32,012 nt of DNA from Candidatus Allocopromorpha excrementigallinarum (GCA_018714925.1 DVMP01000005.1:1-32012), one strand, 5' to 3'. Counted from the first letter of the stretch, positions 1 to 8,854 are shown. Program-made: numbers and translations. Notes: a model not told the origin generated them from the sequence alone.

Positions 1-2
1 TT

Positions 3-31
3 CATACCCTTTCCTTAAGCTCCTCTTCACG
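3..31 (-). other. Possible start of the next minus-strand gene
   Basis: An ATG (complement of positions 3-5) follows an AAGGAAAGGGT purine-rich stretch shortly after the stop of the AIR synthase-like gene. It could be the first codon of a further gene of the operon, but only five bases of it lie in the window, so nothing can be said of its product. Confidence 0.25.
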
Positions 32-1033
32 TTATTTTTTTCCCACTACCTTATATATTTCGTCAGGTGACGGCGGAGCCACCTCCTCGGCTCCTCCCTC
101 CCACGTGATGACAACTCCCCTTTCAGGCTCCGTAACTCTTCCTATAACCGTTACGGCTACCCCTGCCTTCTCAAGGGCTCTTTCCATTTCTTCCTTTCTG
201 TCCTCAGGAGTTATTATAACCATGGAGCCGCTTGATATAAGTCTGAGGGGATCTATGTGAAAAATTTCGCAGATCTTTTCTGACTCAGGCTCAAGGGGAA
301 TAGAGTCTCTGTAAACCTCCGCGCCTTTTCCTGAAATCTGGCACATTTCCCATACAGCTCCCAGAATTCCCCCCTCTGTTATGTCGTGCATTCCGTGAGT
401 GCCGACCTTTCCGGCCGCGACGCCCTCCTTTACTACGCTTACCATGTCAAGAAATGATCCTGCCCTGGCGATTTCCTCTTCTGTCATAAACTCTCCCAGC
501 TTTTCCCTGTGATCCAGGGCGATTATTCCGCTGCCTTCAAGTCCCGCCGATTTTGTCATCATTATGTAGTCTCCCGGCTCCATATCGTTTCCGCTCTGTG
601 ATGTTCCTCTTAAGGTCTTTCCTATGGCCGTGGACACTATGACCGGCTGATTTACCGCGGGAGTTATTTCCGTATGACCCCCTATTATTTCCACGTCAAG
701 GGCCGCCGCCGTCTCCGCTGCCTGTCCCATAATATGCTCCACATCCGTCTCCGTCGTTCCCTCCGGAAGCATGACTGCCAGCATTATTCCCAGAGGCTGA
801 ACGCCGTTGGAGGCAATATCATTGCATGTTATGTGTACGGACAGCCTTCCTATGTCCTTTACAGCCGCGGTTATGGGATCTGTTGACATGACACATTCAT
901 ATTGTCCGAAATCTATGAGAGCGCAGTCTTCACCTATCCCGGGTCTCACCTTTACGTCCCCGCTTCTGTATTTTATCTTGTCAAATACCAGCTCTTTAAG
1001 AAGCTCGCTGTCCAGCTTTCCCGTTTTAAGCAT
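32..1033 (-). CDS. AIR synthase-family protein (HypE/ThiL/SelD-like fold)
   Basis: A 333-residue protein of the PurM/AIR-synthase superfamily, whose members bind ATP and phosphorylate or dehydrate small substrates as dimers. Visible hallmarks are the N-terminal acidic glycine segment GIGEDCAL near residue 33, MSTDPIT near 50, HITCNDIASNG near 67-77 and GGHTEIT near 117-123, followed by the C-terminal AIRS_C domain (GMHDITEGG near 215). The layout is closest to HypE-like stand-alone proteins often annotated only as AIR synthase. The HypE C-terminal cysteine tail (PRIC) is absent, so a hydrogenase maturation role is not supported. The start ATG lies inside the last codons of ligA (8-nt ATGCTTAA overlap) behind GGAGAAGGAAAGG, so translation is probably coupled to ligA. 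Substrate unknown. Confidence 0.85.
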   Translation of the reverse strand: MLKTGKLDSELLKELVFDKIKYRSGDVKVRPGIGEDCALIDFGQYECVMSTDPITAAVKDIGRLSVHITCNDIASNGVQPLGIMLAVMLPEGTTETDVEHIMGQAAETAAALDVEIIGGHTEITPAVNQPVIVSTAIGKTLRGTSQSGNDMEPGDYIMMTKSAGLEGSGIIALDHREKLGEFMTEEEIARAGSFLDMVSVVKEGVAAGKVGTHGMHDITEGGILGAVWEMCQISGKGAEVYRDSIPLEPESEKICEIFHIDPLRLISSGSMVIITPEDRKEEMERALEKAGVAVTVIGRVTEPERGVVITWEGGAEEVAPPSPDEIYKVVGKK

Positions 1034-2993
1034 CCTTTCCTTCTCCTTGCAGCAATTTAATAAACTCCTCCTCGTTTATTACAGGGACTCCCAGCTCCCT
1101 GGCCTTTCTGTTTTTTGAGGAGCCTGATGTTATATCGTTGTTTATCAGATAATCGGTTTTTCCGCTTACAGAGCCCGATACCTTTCCTCCCGCCTTTTCC
1201 ACGGCGGCCTTGAGGCTGTCTCTGTTTTCAAAGCGTTCCGTTTTTCCCGTTATTACAAAGGTCATTCCCGCGAGGCTCTGCCGTCCTTTTTCCTCTCCTC
1301 CCTCCTCAAGATCCAGTATAGACATAAGGTCGTCGATCTGAGCCCGGTTTTCTTCATCTTTAAAAAACTCCACATATGATCCGGCCATAATCTCTCCGAT
1401 GCCGTCTATAGCCTCAAGCTCCTCCTGTGTCATGTTTACCATTTTCTCCCAGTTATTTCCGCAGGCCTCTCCTATCATTCTGGCATTGGCCCCTCCTATG
1501 TTGGGAACACCGAGACTGAGAAGGAGCCTTGAAGGAGTGGTGTGTCTGGCTTTTTCCGCGGCTGCCGTGAGATTATCATAGGATTTCTCTCCGAAGCCAT
1601 CCATTGATACGATCTCCTCCTTCCATCTTTCCAGTCTGAAAATATCGGCAAAATCCTTTATTATTCCCCTGTTTATAAACTTTTCAAGGGTCGATTGAGA
1701 CAGACCTTCTATGTTCATGGCGTTTCTGCTTACAAAATGAGTGAAGGCCTTTATCCTTCTGGCGGGACATCTCCTGTTGGGACAGTGAACCGTTTCTATA
1801 CCCTTTTCGTTTCTTATTTCAGCCGGGCTTCCGCATACGGGACATTTTTCCGGAGGCTCCGCCGTACCGCTTCTCGTGAGATTTTCGGCGATCTGGGGAA
1901 TTATCATGTTGGCCTTGTACACCACTACCTCATCTCCTATGCCCAGAGCCAGCTCCTTTACTATGCTGAGATTGTGCACAGAGGCTCTTGTCACTGTGGT
2001 TCCTTCAAGCTCCACAGGTTCAAAGACGGCCACCGGGTTTATAAGGCCTGTTCTCGATGTGTTCCATACCATTTCCGTCAGATGAGTGGTTTTCGTCTCA
2101 TCCTTCCATTTAAAGGCTATGGAATCCCTCGGAAACTTTGATGTAGCTCCAAGAGACCTTCCGTACTCTATATCGTCAAATATGAGCACCAGACCGTCTG
2201 AAGGAAGTGGAAAGCTCTCTATTCTTTTCTCAAAGTCCGCCACAGCCTCCTCCAGGGTCTCCTTTCTCACCATTTTATATTCGACAGTGTCAAAGCCCTG
2301 AGACCTCATCCACTTAAACTGATCCTGTCTGTATTTCTCCTCCTCACCTCCCTGGGTAAGGGCAAAGGCAAAAAACTTCACATGCCGCTCCGCGGCTATG
2401 CGGGTGTTAAGCTGTCTCACGGTGCCGCTACACAGATTCCTGGGATTTTTATATATAGGGTCTCCCTCATCCGCCGTCTCGTTTATTTTGAGAAAATCCT
2501 CATAGCCTATTACAGCCTCTCCCCTTACTACCGTTTTCCCTTTAAATGGTATGGCAAGAGGTACGTTGTCAAAAACCCTGGCGTTGCCGGTTATTACCTC
2601 TCCCACAGCGCCGTCTCCCCTTGTTACAGCCTTTTCCAGCTTTCCATCCATATAGGTGAGGACTATGGTAAGGCCGTCCAGCTTCCAGGAGAGAAGACCC
2701 TCTCTGTCCCCCAACCACTCCTTAAGCTCCTCCACATCCTTTGTCTTATCCAGAGACAGCATTGGAGATTCATGAGGCTCCTTGGGAAGGCTGCTGAGAA
2801 CCTGATACCCCACCTTTGCCGTAGGACTTGAGGAAAGAACTATTCCCGTTTCCCTTTCAAGGGCTTCCAGCTCATCGTAAAGCCGGTCGTACTCCAGATT
2901 TGACATTATCTCACGGTCCTCCTGGTAGTAGGCCCTGGCGGCTTCGTTGAGAATCCTCGCCTTCTCCTCCATGAGCTTTCTCTTGTCATCCAT
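1026..2993 (-). CDS. ligA: NAD-dependent DNA ligase LigA
   Basis: LigA seals nicks in duplex DNA using NAD+, joining Okazaki fragments and completing repair. The 655-residue length fits the family (about 660-670). The order of domains is complete: an N-terminal Ia/adenylation part with the nucleotidyl-lysine motif KLDG near residue 105, an OB fold, a four-cysteine zinc finger (CPVC...CPNRRCPARR, near 378-408), helix-hairpin-helix repeats (GVPNIGGANAR, IDGIGEIMAGS), and a C-terminal BRCT domain (GMTFVITGKTERFENRDS onward, near 568-650). It starts 13 nt after pcrA behind GAGGT-AATAAAT-ATG. The pcrA-ligA order is common in Firmicutes. No key motif is missing. Confidence 0.97.
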   Translation of the reverse strand: MDDKRKLMEEKARILNEAARAYYQEDREIMSNLEYDRLYDELEALERETGIVLSSSPTAKVGYQVLSSLPKEPHESPMLSLDKTKDVEELKEWLGDREGLLSWKLDGLTIVLTYMDGKLEKAVTRGDGAVGEVITGNARVFDNVPLAIPFKGKTVVRGEAVIGYEDFLKINETADEGDPIYKNPRNLCSGTVRQLNTRIAAERHVKFFAFALTQGGEEEKYRQDQFKWMRSQGFDTVEYKMVRKETLEEAVADFEKRIESFPLPSDGLVLIFDDIEYGRSLGATSKFPRDSIAFKWKDETKTTHLTEMVWNTSRTGLINPVAVFEPVELEGTTVTRASVHNLSIVKELALGIGDEVVVYKANMIIPQIAENLTRSGTAEPPEKCPVCGSPAEIRNEKGIETVHCPNRRCPARRIKAFTHFVSRNAMNIEGLSQSTLEKFINRGIIKDFADIFRLERWKEEIVSMDGFGEKSYDNLTAAAEKARHTTPSRLLLSLGVPNIGGANARMIGEACGNNWEKMVNMTQEELEAIDGIGEIMAGSYVEFFKDEENRAQIDDLMSILDLEEGGEEKGRQSLAGMTFVITGKTERFENRDSLKAAVEKAGGKVSGSVSGKTDYLINNDITSGSSKNRKARELGVPVINEEEFIKLLQGEGKDA

Positions 2994-3006
2994 ATTTATT
3001 ACCTCA

Positions 3007-5202
3007 TCATATCTTTTTTATGGGAGCAAATCCGGCTGCCAGCTTCTTCCTTCCATCCTCAAACTCCACGGTGATAACCTTTCCGTCAAAGTCCGTCACT
3101 ACTCCCTTTCCGAACTTGGGATGGGAAACAGTATCTCCGGCAGCGAAGTCTTCTGACGCCGCCTCCACCTTTTTCCTGGTCTGCTGTCTGGCGTATTTAA
3201 GCTGGTCAAAGGGCTTAAAGGAGGTCTCCTCCTTTATTCCGTCCGTAAAGGCTCCCTTTCCGCTGTTTTTCTTTTCATATATTCCGTCTCCCTCTATGAG
3301 ACTTTTATCCAGCTCCCTAAGAAACTGCGACTCTCTGGTGTAGTCGGTTTTGCCGTACATTGTTCTTCTTTCGGCGCTTGTAAGCCAGAGTCTTTTCTTA
3401 GCTCTGGTTATTCCCACATAGCAGAGGCGCCTCTCCTCCTCAAGGCCGTCAGGGCTGTCAAAGGCTCTCCAGCCGGGGAAGAGGCCATCCTCCATTCCCG
3501 GCATAAACACATACGGAAATTCCAGACCCTTGGCGCTGTGCATGGTCATAAGCACCACGGCGTTCTCCCCGGAATCATGGTTGTCCACCTCTGCCAGAAG
3601 CGCTATCCTTTCCATAAACTCGCCCAGGGTAATATTGGGATCCTCCTTTTCATAATCGTATATTACCGATTTAAACTCCATCAGGTTTTCCATGCGGCTC
3701 TCAGCCTCAAGAGTGTTCTGATCCTCAAGGGCCTTGAGATATCCTGTCTTTACAAGGAGCTCATCGTATATGTCCGATATTCTCATTGAATCCTTTTCTC
3801 CGGAGCAGCCTTCTATAACCTCCACCAGGCTTTCTATTCCTGCGGACGCCTTAGATGAAAGAGATGATATTACCTCCCTGTCCTTTAAGGTCTCAAAGAG
3901 GCTTTCTCCCCGTACCGAGGCCAGGCTCTGAAGCTTTTCAACGGTTTTGCCGCCAACGCCTCTTTTGGGCTCGTTTATGATTCTCACAAGAGCCAGATCA
4001 TCGGCCTGGTTCTGAACAAGACGCATATAGCACATCATGTCCTTTATTTCTTTTCTGTCGTAGTATCTCAGTCCCCCCAGAACTCTGTACGGGATATCCC
4101 TTCTTGAAAGGGCCTCTTCAAAGGTTCTTGACTGGGCGTTGGTCCTGTAGAGTATGGCGAAATCACTGTAGAGACTGTCGTTTCCCTTTATTCTGTTTAT
4201 TTCTCCGGCTATGAAATACGCTTCGTCTCTCTCGTCCTCACCTCTGAAATACACTATTTTGCTTCCCTTTTCCGCGGCGGTCCACAGTCTCTTCGGCTTT
4301 CTTCCCCTGTTGTTGGATATAACCGAATGAGCCGCGTCAAGAATATTTCCCGTGGATCTGTAATTCTGCTCCAGCTTTATGACCCTGGCGCTTTTACAGT
4401 CCTTTTCAAATTCCAGGATGTTTCTTATATCGGCTCCTCTCCACTGGTATATGCACTGGTCATCGTCTCCCACAACGCATATGTTGTTGTGAGCCTCGGC
4501 TATCATTTTTACGAAAAGATACTGAAGCCTGTTGGTATCCTGATACTCGTCCACCATTATGTATCTGAATCTGTTCTGATACTTCAGGAGGACCTCCTCT
4601 TCTCTTTCAAAGAGCTTTACGGCGTTAAGAAGAAGGTCGTCAAAGTCCATTGAGTTGTTTTTCTTCATCTGCGCCTCATATCTGCTGTAGACCTTATGGA
4701 TCAGCTCCCCTGTAAAGTCCGAGCCGTTAACCGCCCTATAATCCTCAGGGCTTATTCTCTGCTCCTTGCACTTGCTTATTATGCCCAGAAAATAGGAGGG
4801 AGTATACCTTTTGGAATCTATGGAGTATTCCTTCATTATACTTTTCACCAGGGCCTTCTGGTCCGTGGGATCGTACACCGTAAAGTCCCGGCCGTAGCCC
4901 AGAGCCTCGGCGTGGCTTCTCAGTATGCGCAGACACGCGGAGTGAAAGGTAAGTATCCACATATTTACCCCGGCTCCCATAAGGTCCTCCACCCTGTCCT
5001 TCATTTCCTTCGCAGCCTTGTTGGTGAAGGTTACCGCCAGTATATTGTAGGGGGCTATTCCCTTTTCTTTTATCATATAAGCTATGCGGTGTGTCATGGT
5101 GCTGGTCTTGCCGCTTCCCGCCCCCGCCAAAATAAGGAGCGGCCCTTCAGTACATACAGCCGCTTCCCTCTGTTCTCTGTTAAGTTTGTCTAAGTAATCC
5201 AT
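3007..5202 (-). CDS. pcrA: ATP-dependent 3'-5' DNA helicase PcrA/UvrD
   Basis: A superfamily 1A helicase that unwinds DNA during repair and rolling-circle replication and clears recombinase and stalled RNA polymerase. The 731 residues carry motif I LAGAGSGKTST (near 26-36), the TFTNKAAKEM segment (near 59-68), motif II DEYQDTNRLQ (near 219), motif III GDDDQCIYQWRGAD (near 245), motif IV EQNYRST, motif V TMHSAKGLEFPYVF (near 555) and motif VI YVGITRAKK (near 605). The C-terminal 50 residues (GDTVSHPKFGKGVVTDFDG) form the Tudor-like RNA polymerase-binding tail typical of PcrA. The ATG has only a weak Shine-Dalgarno (GGGA about 12 nt upstream) and follows the protease gene by 23 nt, so it is probably co-transcribed with it and with ligA. 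Confidence 0.97.
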   Translation of the reverse strand: MDYLDKLNREQREAAVCTEGPLLILAGAGSGKTSTMTHRIAYMIKEKGIAPYNILAVTFTNKAAKEMKDRVEDLMGAGVNMWILTFHSACLRILRSHAEALGYGRDFTVYDPTDQKALVKSIMKEYSIDSKRYTPSYFLGIISKCKEQRISPEDYRAVNGSDFTGELIHKVYSRYEAQMKKNNSMDFDDLLLNAVKLFEREEEVLLKYQNRFRYIMVDEYQDTNRLQYLFVKMIAEAHNNICVVGDDDQCIYQWRGADIRNILEFEKDCKSARVIKLEQNYRSTGNILDAAHSVISNNRGRKPKRLWTAAEKGSKIVYFRGEDERDEAYFIAGEINRIKGNDSLYSDFAILYRTNAQSRTFEEALSRRDIPYRVLGGLRYYDRKEIKDMMCYMRLVQNQADDLALVRIINEPKRGVGGKTVEKLQSLASVRGESLFETLKDREVISSLSSKASAGIESLVEVIEGCSGEKDSMRISDIYDELLVKTGYLKALEDQNTLEAESRMENLMEFKSVIYDYEKEDPNITLGEFMERIALLAEVDNHDSGENAVVLMTMHSAKGLEFPYVFMPGMEDGLFPGWRAFDSPDGLEEERRLCYVGITRAKKRLWLTSAERRTMYGKTDYTRESQFLRELDKSLIEGDGIYEKKNSGKGAFTDGIKEETSFKPFDQLKYARQQTRKKVEAASEDFAAGDTVSHPKFGKGVVTDFDGKVITVEFEDGRKKLAAGFAPIKKI

Positions 5203-5225
5203 ATTCTTTAAAGTCCCGTCCTATA

Positions 5226-5948
5226 TTAAAATATTACATACGTTAACAGTATGTTGTATAAAAAGTTTACGCAAGGGGATATTATCCTTCCAGTTATTCC
5301 GAAGATTATAAGGCCTATGAGGATCCAGTCCCCGTACCTGTAAAGGGTCCAGTAAAAGCCCGTCTGTCTGAGATTGAATATCTCAGATATTATGGAAAAT
5401 CCGTCCAGAGGAGGACAAGGTATCAGATTGAAAATCATCAGAACAAGATTTATGGTGATAACATATATTATTATGGACCAGAGCGCCTCTCCCAGGGCGC
5501 TGGTGGACAGAAAGCTGAGCCCCAGGGTCAGTACCAGAATCTTGGCTATAATGGCGAATACTATGGCTATGAGAAGGTTCATGGCCACTCCCGCTACTGA
5601 TACTATAAGCTCGTCTCTTCTCCTGTGCCTGAAGTTGGAAGGATTGATCTGTACAGGAACGCCCCAGCCGAAGCCGGCAAATATGAGAGCCGCGAATCCC
5701 AGAGGATCTATATGAGCCAGAGGGTTTACCGTAACCCTGCCCTGCATCTTGGGAGTGGGGTCTCCCAGCTTGTAGGCTGTCAGCGCGTGGGCAAACTCAT
5801 GAAAGGAAAGACCTATTACTATGGCCGGTATCATCATCAGCGTTCTCATCAGCCAATCCATTGGGTCGCTGAACTGTCCCGCCCTGAAAGAGTTGTACAG
5901 CAGGAACACCACCAGTATCCAGAATGTTATGTTGAAATTGCTTCTCAA
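5226..5948 (-). CDS. Site-2 protease family (M50) membrane metalloprotease
   Basis: A polytopic intramembrane zinc protease of about 240 residues, of the short SpoIVFB/YwhC-like M50 type without a PDZ domain. The catalytic HExxH is visible as FHEFAHALTAYKLGD (near residue 50), and the second conserved motif with the metal-ligand Asp is NLIPCPPLDG (near 178-187). Five or six hydrophobic segments surround these. I chose the TTG at 5946-5948 rather than the upstream TTG at 5978, because GGGAGGT sits 7 nt before it and the upstream codon has no ribosome site. It is first in a run with pcrA, ligA and the AIR synthase-like gene. The substrate is unknown; a link to sporulation sigma-factor processing is possible but not shown here. 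Confidence 0.9.
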   Translation of the reverse strand: MRSNFNITFWILVVFLLYNSFRAGQFSDPMDWLMRTLMMIPAIVIGLSFHEFAHALTAYKLGDPTPKMQGRVTVNPLAHIDPLGFAALIFAGFGWGVPVQINPSNFRHRRRDELIVSVAGVAMNLLIAIVFAIIAKILVLTLGLSFLSTSALGEALWSIIIYVITINLVLMIFNLIPCPPLDGFSIISEIFNLRQTGFYWTLYRYGDWILIGLIIFGITGRIISPCVNFLYNILLTYVIF

Positions 5949-5994
5949 GACAGTTACCTCCCGATATGTCTTCCTCAAAATATCCCTTCATCAC

Positions 5995-6003
5995 AGTATA
6001 TCA
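5995..6003 (-). promoter_or_regulatory. Extended -10 promoter candidate for the M50-pcrA-ligA unit
   Basis: On the minus strand TGA-TATACT gives an extended -10 (TGn plus five of six consensus bases) about 40 nt upstream of the TTG start of the M50 gene and just past the ABC operon terminator. The -35 is not recognisable, which is tolerated in TGn promoters. Confidence 0.45.
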
Positions 6004-6038
6004 TCTATGAGGGTAAAATGATACCTCTTTTAATCATT

Positions 6039-6066
6039 AAAAAAGGATGCTGTCAGAGCAGCATCC
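6039..6066 (-). terminator. Intrinsic terminator of the trpXYZ-type operon
   Basis: GGATGCTG-TCAGAG-CAGCATCC (read on plus, 6045-6066) forms an 8-bp perfect stem, and the minus-strand transcript continues into six U (6039-6044). The stop codon of the ATPase gene lies in the loop, so the end of the coding sequence is part of the terminator. Confidence 0.9.
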
Positions 6067-6826
6067 TGTCGTTATCTATTTCAAACTCCTCTATGAGCCT
6101 TTCCACCGTCATCTCTTCCCTTTCCTTTCCCTTTATATCCATGGCGATCCTTCCACCCTTCATGAGTATGGTCCTGTTGCCGTGTTCAAGAGCCGCCTTC
6201 ATGTTGTGAGTTATCATCATGGTGCACATCCGGCTGTCCTCCGCGAACCGGTCTGTAAGCTCCAGCACCTTTTTGGCCGCCGCCGGATCAAGGGCCGCCG
6301 TATGCTCGTCAAGAAGAAGGAGTCTCGGCTTTGATATAACCGCCATAAACAGAGTAAGGGCCTGCCGCTGGCCTCCCGAAAGAAGTCTGACCTTTTCCTT
6401 CAGCCTGTCTTCAAGACCCATTTCAAGAAGTCTCAGCTTTTCTCTGAAAACCTCTCTGTCGCCCTTGCTTATACCAGGCTGAAGTCCTCTCTTTCTCGTC
6501 TTGTTATAGGCTATGGAAAGGTTCTCCTCTATGGTCATATCGTAAGCCGTTCCCTTTAGAGGATCCTGAAAGACCCGGCCTATACGTCTGGCCCTTTTGT
6601 GCTCAGGCATCCTTGAAATGTCCCTGTCCTCCAGGAATATACTTCCGCCGTCCACGGGAAATACTCCCGCTATGGAGTTCATCAATGTGGATTTACCGGC
6701 TCCGTTGCTTCCTATTATGGTAATAAAATCTCCCGGCTCACCGTGAAAGCTGATGTTGTCCAGGGCCTTCATCTCATTTACAGTGCCCTGTCCGAAAATC
6801 TTGGTGAGGTTTTCTATTTTAAGCAT
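6053..6826 (-). CDS. trpZ: ABC transporter ATP-binding protein (TrpZ-type)
   Basis: The ATPase subunit of an ABC importer. The protein of about 257 residues has Walker A GSNGAGKST (near 39-47), the signature LSGGQRQALTLFMA (near 144-157), Walker B RLLLLDEHTAALDP (near 164-177) and the switch His (MITHNM, near 200). I placed the start at ATG 6824-6826 behind AGGTGAG, not at the GTG three codons earlier. It overlaps the permease stop by 8 nt (ATGCTTAA), which indicates translational coupling. Together with the BPD_transp_2 permease and the PF04392 lipoprotein it forms a predicted tryptophan-type importer (see T-box). The substrate is an inference from the T-box; the family otherwise also imports other small molecules. 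Confidence 0.9.
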   Translation of the reverse strand: MLKIENLTKIFGQGTVNEMKALDNISFHGEPGDFITIIGSNGAGKSTLMNSIAGVFPVDGGSIFLEDRDISRMPEHKRARRIGRVFQDPLKGTAYDMTIEENLSIAYNKTRKRGLQPGISKGDREVFREKLRLLEMGLEDRLKEKVRLLSGGQRQALTLFMAVISKPRLLLLDEHTAALDPAAAKKVLELTDRFAEDSRMCTMMITHNMKAALEHGNRTILMKGGRIAMDIKGKEREEMTVERLIEEFEIDNDRMLL

Positions 6827-7751
6827 TTTTCTCACCTGCCTTTGACCTTTTTTTCATAACGGAAAGTCCTCCGCCCATCATTCCCATGGCCAGGGCTATG
6901 GTAACTATTACAGCCGATACCAGCTTAAGATCGGTAGGAGGCATTCCCAGATAAAGGGCCACGCCTATTATCATCCTGTAGAGGACCGCTCCAAGAGCAA
7001 CTGCTATAAGCCTTCTCATAAGGCTTCCCGTTCCGAAGATAACCTCTCCGATTATTACAGAGGCCAGGCCTATTACCACCATGCCTGTTCCCATGCCTAC
7101 GTCGGAGTATCCCTGGTACTGAGCCAGCATACCTCCTGCCAGTCCCACAAGACCGTTTGATACCGAAAGCCCCAGAAGCTTCATGTTGTCGCTGCTTATA
7201 CCGGCTGCTCGTACCATCTCCTCATTGTCTCCCGTGGCTCTTAAGGCAAATCCCTTTCTCGTCTTCAGAAAACCGTACAGAAGAAGGATAATAACCGCGA
7301 CTATAATAATTCCCAGCACTATGGAGCTCCATTTAAAGTCTCCCATTTTTTCTTCCACAGCTCCGTATATGGTTGTGGTGTTGGTGAGATTTATGTTGGC
7401 CTTACCCTGTATTCTCAGATTTATGGAATATATTCCCAGCATCACCAGAATGCCCGCCAGAAGAGGCTGTATTTTCAGCTTTGTATTTAAAAGGGCAGTT
7501 ATGGCTCCCGCGCCCATGCCGAAAACAAAGGCAAGTATCAATCCGAGAACCGACATGAGCACCTGGGCTGAAGGAGGCATCTGCGCCGCCGCGGTACACA
7601 CTACGGCGGATATCGCGGCTCCCGTGACGATGCTTCCATCTACAGTAAGGTCCGGTGTATTAAGTGTTCTGAATGAAAGGAACACTCCCAGAGCCAGGAC
7701 CGAATATATGAGTCCCAGCTCAAAGGCTTCCAGTAAAATAGTTATCAGCAT
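6819..7751 (-). CDS. trpY: ABC transporter permease (TrpY-type, BPD_transp_2)
   Basis: A membrane permease of about 310 residues in the branched-chain/sugar permease superfamily. Eight or more hydrophobic segments are visible (for example MLITILLEAFELGLIYSVLA at the start, WSSIVLGIIIVAVIILLLYG mid-protein, VSAVIVTIALAMGMMGGGLS near the end), and the EAA-like region RKGFALRATGDNEEMVRAAG (near 180-200) would contact the ATPase. The start is set at ATG 7749-7751, one base after the stop of trpX (TAA-T-ATG) and behind AAGGAAG; the longer reading frame from 7790 only overlaps trpX. The gene is the middle of a three-gene importer operon preceded by a T-box. Confidence 0.9.
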   Translation of the reverse strand: MLITILLEAFELGLIYSVLALGVFLSFRTLNTPDLTVDGSIVTGAAISAVVCTAAAQMPPSAQVLMSVLGLILAFVFGMGAGAITALLNTKLKIQPLLAGILVMLGIYSINLRIQGKANINLTNTTTIYGAVEEKMGDFKWSSIVLGIIIVAVIILLLYGFLKTRKGFALRATGDNEEMVRAAGISSDNMKLLGLSVSNGLVGLAGGMLAQYQGYSDVGMGTGMVVIGLASVIIGEVIFGTGSLMRRLIAVALGAVLYRMIIGVALYLGMPPTDLKLVSAVIVTIALAMGMMGGGLSVMKKRSKAGEKNA

Positions 7752-7752
7752 A

Positions 7753-8751
7753 TTACAGATCTTCCTTTGCCAAATCAGTAGCTCTGTCAAGGACGGCCTG
7801 AGGAATATCTATTCCCATATCCGCCGCCGTCTGACTGTTAATGTAAACCTCCATATCCTCCATGGTTCTTACAGGCATCTCCGCCGGATCCGCGCCGTTT
7901 ATTATCTCAATAACCATATCGGCCGTTTCCTGTCCCAGCACCTGATAATTTATGCCGTATGTGGCCAGCGCTCCGTCCTTTACCATGGAGTCGGCTCCAA
8001 CGTAGAAAGGCACGCCCGCTTCTATGAACACCTGATTTGCCGTGGCTATGGAGGAGGCTACCGTGTTGTCCGTAGGAGAGAAGACGATATCACATTTCTG
8101 AGCCAGACTCTGAGCCGCCTGCTGTATCTCGCTGGCGTTTGTCACTGCCGCTTCCTCAACCTCAAGTCCGTTGGCAGCGGCGTACTCCTTGAGATCCTCC
8201 ACTACCGCCACTGAGTTTGTCTCGCTGGAATTGTAGAGGGCTCCTATGGTCTCATATCCCGGAGTTATTTCTTCCGCAAGGCCCATTATCTGCTCAGCCG
8301 AAACTATATCCGATGTTCCCGTAACATTTCCTCCCGGATTTTCAAGGTCGCTTACCACTTCAGAGGCTATAGGATCGGTAACTGCCGAGAAAACTATAGG
8401 GATTTCATCGGTAACGTTCATGGCCGCCTGAGTGGCAGGTGTTGTTATGGCGATTATCACATCCACATCGTCAGCGACGAACCCCTGGCATATGGTCTGA
8501 AGGTTTGACTGCTCGTTCTGGGCGTTCTGATAATCTATGGAAATATTCTCTCCGTCTACATACCCTTCCTCTTCAAGGCGGTCAATTATTGATTCTCTTA
8601 TCTGATCGAGGGATGTGTGCTCCACAAGCTGAACCAGCCCCACCTTTATAACATCCTCGTCACCGCTGCTTCCTCCGCAGCCTGTAAGCCCCAGGGCAGT
8701 TACAGCCGCCAACATTGCCACAATACCGATTTTCTTTAAAAGCTTTTTCAT
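7753..8751 (-). CDS. trpX: ABC transporter substrate-binding lipoprotein (TrpX-type, PF04392)
   Basis: An extracellular solute-binding lipoprotein of 332 residues. A signal peptide with lipobox LTGC puts the lipidated cysteine at residue 25, followed by a GGSSGDED tether. The body has the ABC_sub_bind fold, with two Rossmann-like lobes (VIKVGLVQLVEH..., DVDVIIAITTPATQAAM, IPIVFSAVTDPIASEVV, CDIVFSPTDNTVASS, PFYVGADSMVKDGALATYG). Homologues next to Trp T-boxes in Firmicutes are named TrpX, and this gene directly follows a T-box with a TGG specifier, so tryptophan (or a related aromatic compound) is the likely ligand. The immediate 10 nt before the ATG are only A-rich; the real Shine-Dalgarno appears to lie behind a small hairpin (see separate entry). 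Confidence 0.9.
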   Translation of the reverse strand: MKKLLKKIGIVAMLAAVTALGLTGCGGSSGDEDVIKVGLVQLVEHTSLDQIRESIIDRLEEEGYVDGENISIDYQNAQNEQSNLQTICQGFVADDVDVIIAITTPATQAAMNVTDEIPIVFSAVTDPIASEVVSDLENPGGNVTGTSDIVSAEQIMGLAEEITPGYETIGALYNSSETNSVAVVEDLKEYAAANGLEVEEAAVTNASEIQQAAQSLAQKCDIVFSPTDNTVASSIATANQVFIEAGVPFYVGADSMVKDGALATYGINYQVLGQETADMVIEIINGADPAEMPVRTMEDMEVYINSQTAADMGIDIPQAVLDRATDLAKEDL

Positions 8752-8786
8752 TTTTCTTTTCGCGCGGTCCTTCCGCGCTCTCCTTT
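8752..8786 (-). promoter_or_regulatory. Structured ribosome binding site of trpX
   Basis: Minus strand order: AAAGGAGA (8779-8786), then a 17-nt hairpin GCGCGG-AAGGA-CCGCGC (8762-8778), then GAAAAGAAAA and the ATG. The good Shine-Dalgarno is too far from the ATG in linear distance, but folding the hairpin brings it to about 10 nt. A second SD-like AAGGA sits in the hairpin loop. That this matters for translation is an inference from the layout. Confidence 0.5.
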
Positions 8787-8854
8787 CTCCGCGTTTTTCT
8801 TTGCCTGAATTCAGAGTCTCCGCAGAGCTTTAAGGCTCGCAATTCCGCTGAAAC

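Noticed and set aside
5960..5978. Upstream TTG at 5978 as the start of the M50 protease
   Set aside because: The TTG at 5948 has GGGAGGT at ideal spacing; the upstream codon has none and only adds a hydrophilic stub.
7183..8214. Plus-strand frame of 343 codons antisense to trpY and trpX
   Set aside because: It is the shadow of two clearly coding genes; its translation has no coherent domain or membrane pattern and no ribosome site.
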